DNA of 10,735 nucleotides, taken from NCBI GenBank assembly GCA_963968595.1, contig CAXAHJ010000118.1:1-10735 (forward strand). The letters are read 5' to 3'. Of the stretch, positions 6,690 through 10,735 are shown in pieces. The DNA comes from GCA-2730975 sp937893275 (lineage in GTDB: Bacteria; Verrucomicrobiota; Verrucomicrobiia; Opitutales; Seribacteraceae). The notes below the pieces were generated by a model that was given only the letters and a program-made list of their open reading frames with translations, ran no database searches and had not been told where the DNA came from. Position 1 is the stretch's first letter; every line of letters starts with the position of its first letter. Made by a program: the position numbers and the translations under genes.

Positions 6690-7631
6690 ATGAAAATCTT
6701 TGTTTCCGGACATCGTGGGATGGTTGGTTCCGCCGTTGTCCGAGCTCTCAAACTTGAAAGCGGTTGGGATGTCGTCACTCGGACGCGTGCGGAACTGGAT
6801 CTTTACGACCAAGCGGCAGTTGACGGTTTTCTGGCTGTCGAAAAGCCTGATGTTGTTCTGAATGCCGCTGCAAGGGTGGGGGGGATTTACGCTAACAATA
6901 CCTACCCGGCGGAGTTTATCCGAGAAAACTTAGCAATTAACCTGAACCTCGTTCATTCCTCTTGGAATAACGGCGTAAAGCGTTTTCTCAACTTGGGAAG
7001 TTCATGTATTTACCCCCGTGGTGCACCCCAACCGATGAAAGAGGAGTGCTTGCTTACGGGTACTTTGGAAAAGACGAACGAGGCCTATGCCGTTGCGAAA
7101 ATCTGTGGTTTGGAACTATGCCGTCACTACCGTAACCAGTACGGTGTGCTCTTTCATTCGGCAATGCCTACGAACCTTTATGGTCCGGGCGATAATTATC
7201 ATCCCGAGAATTCCCACGTGTTGCCTGCTCTCATGCGTAAGTTCCACGAGGCAAAAGAGGCTGGAGCTCCTCAGGTAACCATTTGGGGGACTGGAAAACC
7301 ACGTCGCGAATTCCTGCACGTCGAGGATTTGGCGGCGGCCCTGCTGCATCTTCTGAAACTGGAAGATCCTCCCGATTGGGTTAATGTCGGATGCGGGAAA
7401 GACGTTTCGATCCGTGAATTGGCTGAACTTGTAATGTCCGCCGTAGGATTCGAGGGAAAAATCGTACAGGATACTTCGATGCCCGATGGGAATCCCAAAA
7501 AGTTGATGGACGTATCACGCATCTTGAGCACGGGCTGGTCGCCAAGTATTTCCTTGCGGGATGGCATTGCTCGAACTTACGAGGAATTCCTAGAACAGTT
7601 GGCCGGTGGCGAACTGAGGGATTCGCGATAG
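6690..7631 (+). CDS. fcl: GDP-L-fucose synthase (GDP-4-keto-6-deoxymannose 3,5-epimerase/4-reductase)
   Basis: This bifunctional enzyme takes the Gmd product to GDP-L-fucose with NADPH. At 313 aa it has normal family length. The nucleotide motif GHRGMVG is at residues 7-13. The NAAARVGGI segment at 58-66 and GSSCIYP at 103-109 are present. YAVAK gives Tyr133 and Lys137, and NLYGPGDNYHPENSHV ends near His176. By alignment to the E. coli enzyme as I recall it (Ser107, Cys109, Tyr136, Lys140, His179), the equivalents here are Ser104, Cys106, Tyr133, Lys137 and His176, so both epimerase and reductase residues are kept. The 18-nt gap after gmd indicates one operon. No recognisable Shine-Dalgarno is present. 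The 3' end is only 16 nt from the convergent yceH-like gene. Confidence 0.98.
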   Translation: MKIFVSGHRGMVGSAVVRALKLESGWDVVTRTRAELDLYDQAAVDGFLAVEKPDVVLNAAARVGGIYANNTYPAEFIRENLAINLNLVHSSWNNGVKRFLNLGSSCIYPRGAPQPMKEECLLTGTLEKTNEAYAVAKICGLELCRHYRNQYGVLFHSAMPTNLYGPGDNYHPENSHVLPALMRKFHEAKEAGAPQVTIWGTGKPRREFLHVEDLAAALLHLLKLEDPPDWVNVGCGKDVSIRELAELVMSAVGFEGKIVQDTSMPDGNPKKLMDVSRILSTGWSPSISLRDGIARTYEEFLEQLAGGELRDSR

Positions 7632-7647
7632 CAAAGGGTGCGGTAGT

Positions 7648-8358
7648 CTAGTCGAATTGCTTTTTGAATTCGCGAAAGTCGTCGGACATTTCACGAACTT
7701 GGTAACGTAGAGCTTCTACTTCATCACGAAGTTCCTTGAACTCGGTCTCCATTGATTCTACTTTTTCTATGCTAGGATCAGGTGCAGGCACGTAGACTGC
7801 TCCAACCTCGCTTTCCTCAACGGTGGGAGGAGGGGCAAGGGTGTGACGCCATCGCCGTTCCTTTTGACCGGGGGCAGGATCCATATCCATAACGAGCGGT
7901 TCGGCGCGGTCTTGCATTTCCGCTACGGTTTCCTCCACGTCGGAAAGACTCTCGAAATCGAACATACGGCTAGCCCGGCTACGCAACTGCCCACCGGTTT
8001 GGGGCCCACGATTCAATAATTCGGCAAGGATAGCTCGTTCGGGTTTTATCAAGTCGAGCGTTTTTTCCGAGTGATGTTGAAATTTCGGGACTCGAGATCC
8101 TACCAGATCCATTCTGAACGCGAGTCCTTTAGTGCGTAACTGGTCGATGCCCTGTGAGACTTGCTCCTCGGAGAAATTAACTTTCGGACTCCTGTTGTTC
8201 TTTTGGTTGCAGGCGTTCAGGAGAGCATTGAGGGTCATTGGGTAGTACTCGGGAGTGGTTAACTCCTTTTCGATCAACGAACCCAGTACTCGGCATTGTT
8301 CAAAGTCGAGTTGGGGCAACTCGCTTTCGGACTCTTCCCGGGGTTGGGGTTCTTCCAT
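7648..8358 (-). CDS. yceH: YceH/DUF480 (UPF0502) family protein with C-terminal coiled coil
   Basis: The 236-aa product matches the YceH family pattern. RVLGSLIEKELTTPEYYP at about residues 23-40 leads into MTLNALLNACNQKNNR (41-56), followed by a region matching the tandem winged-helix fold of the family: first unit about 17-95, second about 105-172 with AILAELLNRGPQTGGQLRSR. The family is widespread, but its biochemical role is not established. Compared with E. coli YceH (about 215 aa), this one has an acidic N-terminal tail and a C-terminal heptad-like helix (about 196-234) that could mediate oligomerisation. It lies 48 nt downstream of rpmA on the same strand and may be co-transcribed. No Shine-Dalgarno is seen before the ATG at 8358, and the start is somewhat uncertain because the first 16 residues are non-conserved. 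Confidence 0.92.
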   Translation of the reverse strand: MEEPQPREESESELPQLDFEQCRVLGSLIEKELTTPEYYPMTLNALLNACNQKNNRSPKVNFSEEQVSQGIDQLRTKGLAFRMDLVGSRVPKFQHHSEKTLDLIKPERAILAELLNRGPQTGGQLRSRASRMFDFESLSDVEETVAEMQDRAEPLVMDMDPAPGQKERRWRHTLAPPPTVEESEVGAVYVPAPDPSIEKVESMETEFKELRDEVEALRYQVREMSDDFREFKKQFD

Positions 8359-8406
8359 GCTTTGGGGTGACGGGTCTGGGGAACCCGCAAATTATTTGAG
8401 GTGAAA

Positions 8407-8652
8407 CTAAACGACTTCGACGTTTACTTTACGGTGTTCCTTGTCGAAATTGACCTTACCGTCCTTGAGCGCGAAAAGGGTGAAGTCGCGACCACATCCC
8501 ACATTGCTTCCGGGATGGTATTTGGTTCCGCGCTGACGCATGATTATGTTGCCCGCTACGACGCTTTCACCGCCGAACTTTTTTACTCCGAGGCGCTTGC
8601 TATTGCTGTCGCGACCGTTATTAGAAGTGCTTTGTCCTTTTTTGTGAGCCAT
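8407..8652 (-). CDS. rpmA: 50S ribosomal protein bL27
   Basis: This 81-aa protein is a clear bL27: it begins MAHKKGQSTSNNGRDSNSKR and continues with LGVKKFGGE, GNII(M)RQRGTK(Y)HPG and VGCGRDFTLFAL. bL27 sits at the peptidyl-transferase centre side of the large subunit, with its basic N-terminal tail reaching tRNA. The N-terminus starts directly at the mature sequence, without the cleavable extension found in Firmicutes. It follows rplU after 21 nt in the standard order. A purine-rich AAGAGAG stretch about 5-11 nt before the ATG is the nearest thing to a Shine-Dalgarno in the window. Confidence 0.99.
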   Translation of the reverse strand: MAHKKGQSTSNNGRDSNSKRLGVKKFGGESVVAGNIIMRQRGTKYHPGSNVGCGRDFTLFALKDGKVNFDKEHRKVNVEVV

Positions 8653-8673
8653 GGTTTCTCTCTTTTCTTGGGG

Positions 8674-8991
8674 TTACTTGGCGTTGATGGACTCGATTTC
8701 AATCACTGAAATCTGTTGACGATGCCCTTTGCGGCGTTTGTAGCCTTTGCGACGTTTTTTCTTAAAGATGATGACTTTCTTAGCCCTCTTGTTTTCAAGA
8801 ATCTTGGCCTTCACGGAAGCGCCTTCGACGAAGGGTGCCCCGAAAGAGGCTTTGCCGTCGTCGAGGAGCATGAGTACTTTGTCAATATCTATGACGTCGC
8901 CCTCTGTTGATTCAGGGAAACGGTTTACAAAGAGCTTGTCGCCTTGCTCTACGGTGAATTGACTACCTTGGGTCTCAATAGTGGCTTTCAT
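8674..8991 (-). CDS. rplU: 50S ribosomal protein bL21
   Basis: This 105-aa protein has the bL21 pattern: an N-terminal KATIETQGSQFTVEQGD strand, VLML(L)DDGKASFG(A)P, a VKAKILE segment, and the basic KKKRRKGYKRRKGHRQQ rRNA-binding loop at about residues 76-94. It is a primary 23S rRNA-binding protein. The start at 8991 is chosen because it gives the normal family length. An upstream ATG at 9084 would add 31 unconserved residues through the regulatory region. It heads the rplU-rpmA(-yceH) unit and is divergent from the methyltransferase gene. Confidence 0.98.
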   Translation of the reverse strand: MKATIETQGSQFTVEQGDKLFVNRFPESTEGDVIDIDKVLMLLDDGKASFGAPFVEGASVKAKILENKRAKKVIIFKKKRRKGYKRRKGHRQQISVIEIESINAK

Positions 8992-9008
8992 TTTGCGGAA
9001 AAAGGCTA

Positions 9009-9037
9009 AATAAAACAATTTTTTGGGAAAGAGGCAA
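9009..9037 (-). promoter_or_regulatory. Candidate promoter for rplU-rpmA
   Basis: TTGCCT (9037-9032) and TTTATT (9014-9009) on the minus strand match the sigma-70 hexamers at 4 of 6 each, with an exact 17-nt spacer. This would start transcription only about 10 nt before the rplU ATG, giving an almost leaderless message. That is compatible with the lack of a Shine-Dalgarno, but short for a ribosomal protein gene. Confidence 0.33.
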
Positions 9038-9049
9038 GGAATTTGGAAC

Positions 9050-9075
9050 CGGAAGATTCTTGCCCGAACCTTCCG
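9050..9075 (-). promoter_or_regulatory. Stem-loop between rplU and the divergent methyltransferase gene
   Basis: On the minus strand, CGGAAGGTTC pairs with GAATCTTCCG around a 6-nt loop GGGCAA, giving 10 continuous pairs with one G-U. On the plus strand the same position is an A-C mismatch, so the RNA structure is better in the rplU direction. It ends 58 nt before the rplU start. It could be a leader element in a longer rplU transcript or a DNA-level operator serving both genes. It lacks a following U tract in the rplU direction, so it does not look like a terminator. Role inferred only. Confidence 0.35.
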
Positions 9076-9097
9076 ATTGTTCATTCTCTTTTAGCAT

Positions 9098-9883
9098 ATG
9101 GTCGATAAGGAGTTAGTTAAGAAAGTCGATGCCGATAAGGTACGGGATTATTTTGGCGGTGCAAAGGTATTGGAGCATTACGCCCATGCCGCCATGGCAA
9201 TAGGACTCTGGGAATCCGAGTCGAAAGTATTTCAACGAATTTTTCCAGACAAGTCGGCTAGTTTACTGGAACTGGGTTGTGGATGCGGACGCATATCCTT
9301 TGGGCTTTGGGAGTTGGGCTACAAACATCTTCTCTCAACTGATTTCTCTCGCAAGATGATCGAAAGGGCTCGACGTTTGGGCCGAGCGATGGACTACGGG
9401 GTGCACTTGCGAGTAGCTGATGCCACGAGATTGGCATTCGAGGACGATCTATTTGACGGTGCCGTTTTCGGCTTCAATGGTCTCATGCAGATTCCTGCTC
9501 GCATTAATCGCCGTAAAGCCATCTCGGAAATATACAGGGTTCTTCGGCCGGGAAGCTATTTCGTGTTCACTACGCATGATCGTGAATGCGCCAAGTGGAA
9601 GAAGTTCTGGAAGCGTGAGAAATTGGCTTGGCGCAAGGAGAAGCAGATACCCGAGTTGCTTGAATATGGAGATCGTTTCGAGTCTACGGATATGGGAAAG
9701 CTTTATATTCACGTACCGACGAAGGCAGACGTCGTGTCGGACCTGAGGGAGGTAGGTTTCAAGGTCGAGGTAGACGCATTGCGATCGCAGTTGGCGAATG
9801 AGAGTGATCTTGTAAGGAAGTTCTCGGACGAATGTCGATTTTGGGTTGCCCGCAAACCCGAGGACGTCTCAAGAGCCGACTAG
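9098..9883 (+). CDS. Class I SAM-dependent methyltransferase, substrate unknown
   Basis: This 261-aa protein has the Methyltransf_11/25-type core. Motif I LLELGCGCGR is at residues 56-65, the acidic end of strand 2 at Asp82 (STDFSRKMIERAR), VADATRLAFEDDLFDGAVFGFNGL spans about 106-129 (motifs II and post-II), and EIYRVLRPGSYFVFTTHD is at 144-161. The C-terminal 100 residues are basic and charged (KWKKFWKREKLAWRKEK), with a final VGFKVEV strand typical of the fold. Closest in style are methyltransferases acting on small molecules, lipids or quinones, but no substrate signature is visible. The N-terminal 50 residues may form a cap. It is divergent from rplU, and its 3' end overlaps dapF tail to tail by 15 nt. 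No Shine-Dalgarno precedes the ATG. Confidence 0.9.
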   Translation: MVDKELVKKVDADKVRDYFGGAKVLEHYAHAAMAIGLWESESKVFQRIFPDKSASLLELGCGCGRISFGLWELGYKHLLSTDFSRKMIERARRLGRAMDYGVHLRVADATRLAFEDDLFDGAVFGFNGLMQIPARINRRKAISEIYRVLRPGSYFVFTTHDRECAKWKKFWKREKLAWRKEKQIPELLEYGDRFESTDMGKLYIHVPTKADVVSDLREVGFKVEVDALRSQLANESDLVRKFSDECRFWVARKPEDVSRAD

Positions 9884-10717
9884 GCATTCCGGGTCAAGCG
9901 TCATGGAACCGACTCGGGTCGCCGGACCCGTCATGGTGACGTTGAACTCGTCGTCTATGAGGAGCTGGATATTTCCTCCCGGCATATGGACGGTAATGCT
10001 CTCATCGCAAGCTCCCATCTTACGGGCCACGGCTCCGGCGGCGGAACTGCTACTGCCCGATGCCAAGGTATAGCCTGCCCCGCGCTCCCAGATTTCGATG
10101 CGAATGTTGTTTCGGTCCATAACCTCGAGAAACTGAACGTTTGTACGATTGGGAAAGTTGGTATGGTTTTCCAGAGTCGGACCGATTTCACAGGCGAAAA
10201 CTCGGTCGACCTTGTCTACCGGAACGACGCAATGCGGGTTGCCGATTGTCGCAGCGTAGTATTGCAGGTGTCGTCCTGCCGCTTCTATCGGTTCATCGAG
10301 CACTTCGCGAGGATCGCCTTCAATGTTTACCGGGATTTCGTCACTGTGAAAACTGACTTGTCCCATCTCGACGGAAATTACGGAGGCGTCAGAGGACACT
10401 TCGCAAGTTACTACACCTCCAAGGGTATGGATGGTGAAGGGCTCAACTCCAACTTTGCCTTGGTCGCGAAGATAACGCGCAAAGATTCTCAGGCCATTGC
10501 CGCTTTTTTCGGCCTCGCTTCCGTCGGGATTGAGGATGCGAAGACCAAAATCGGCTTCAGTTGAGGAGGAGGGGCCCAAAAGGATACCATCGGAACCCAA
10601 GCCGAAGTTGCGGTGACAGATACGGATGATTTCTTTTTCGGCCAGAGGCTGAGGACATTCACTTGGTTCGAGTACTAGGTAATCGTTTCCCAAGGCATGG
10701 TATTTCTCGAAATTCAT
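9869..10717 (-). CDS. dapF: Diaminopimelate epimerase-like protein with both catalytic cysteines replaced by serine
   Basis: The 282-aa length and fold pattern are those of DapF, which interconverts LL- and meso-diaminopimelate for lysine and peptidoglycan synthesis. Conserved landmarks are HALGNDYLV (Asn11), FGLGSDG, ILNPDGSEAE (Asn63), IGNPHCV (Asn160), RTNVQF (Asn193) and WERGAG (Glu211, Arg212). These are the substrate-contacting positions known from Haemophilus DapF. The two active-site thiols are absent. The usual (M)CGNG is KSGNG with Ser72, and the usual ACG(T/S)GACA is ASGSSSSA with Ser220. Both changes are clear in the DNA (AGC and TCG codons) and the frame around them is intact. 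Known C-to-S mutants of DapF are strongly impaired, so the protein may be a slow epimerase, a serine-using subfamily, or may act on another substrate. The start ATG at 10717 gives the normal N-terminus without a Shine-Dalgarno. Confidence 0.93.
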   Translation of the reverse strand: MNFEKYHALGNDYLVLEPSECPQPLAEKEIIRICHRNFGLGSDGILLGPSSSTEADFGLRILNPDGSEAEKSGNGLRIFARYLRDQGKVGVEPFTIHTLGGVVTCEVSSDASVISVEMGQVSFHSDEIPVNIEGDPREVLDEPIEAAGRHLQYYAATIGNPHCVVPVDKVDRVFACEIGPTLENHTNFPNRTNVQFLEVMDRNNIRIEIWERGAGYTLASGSSSSAAGAVARKMGACDESITVHMPGGNIQLLIDDEFNVTMTGPATRVGSMTLDPECLVGS

Positions 10718-10735
10718 GGCATAAGGTTTAAGATT

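Noticed and set aside
8371..8387. CGGGT/ACCCG hairpin between rpmA and yceH as a terminator
   Set aside because: It is a five-pair stem with a 7-nt loop and no U tract in either direction. I cannot tell it from chance.
8992..9084. Upstream ATG extending bL21 by 31 residues
   Set aside because: The extension is not bL21-like, covers the candidate promoter, and makes the protein longer than the family. The ATG at 8991 gives normal length.
9986..10564. 192-codon frame on the plus strand opposite dapF
   Set aside because: It lies wholly antisense to a gene with clear DapF motifs and has no recognisable family features.

Overview
The window reads as a stretch of bacterial chromosome with moderate GC content and dense genes on both strands. 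The organism is most likely a Gram-negative member of the Verrucomicrobiota, perhaps near the Opitutales/Puniceicoccales. That placement is an inference from three things: a very large Ser/Thr/Ala/Gly-rich filamentous-haemagglutinin-like repeat protein, the general character of the housekeeping proteins, and the near absence of Shine-Dalgarno sequences. No 16S gene or other decisive marker is present.

Layout. Positions 1-4275 (+) hold the 3' part of a giant surface-type repeat protein whose N-terminus lies outside the window. It carries three successive repeat families (about 140 aa x4, 106 aa x2, about 80 aa x4) and ends in a non-repetitive acidic tail. After a convergent 226-bp gap comes a minus-strand block read from 5474 down to 4502: tRNA-Val(GAC), a 62-aa single-span membrane protein, and a short-chain dehydrogenase that overlaps it by 4 nt (ATGA). 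Divergent from this, positions 5658-7631 (+) carry gmd and fcl, the two enzymes that turn GDP-D-mannose into GDP-L-fucose. A second minus-strand block (8991 down to 7648) is rplU-rpmA followed by a yceH/DUF480 gene. Divergent from rplU is a SAM-dependent methyltransferase (9098-9883, +). Its 3' end overlaps, tail to tail, a dapF-like gene on the minus strand (10717-9869).

How the genes relate. gmd-fcl supplies an activated deoxysugar for cell-surface glycans and sits near a large surface protein, but no glycosyltransferase is in the window, so a link between them is speculative. rplU-rpmA is the usual 50S pair. The window is otherwise a mosaic of short transcription units, with convergent pairs packed so tightly (16-nt gap at 7632-7647, 15-nt overlap at 9869-9883) that no ordinary terminator fits between them.

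Most notable observation. The DapF-like protein keeps the expected substrate-binding residues of diaminopimelate epimerase, but both catalytic cysteines are serine (S72 and S220). The second is the four acidic D-x-[D/N]-x-[D/N] loops of the giant protein, spaced at exactly one repeat length. They are conserved in protein although their codons have drifted, which points to selection on the loop, possibly for calcium binding.
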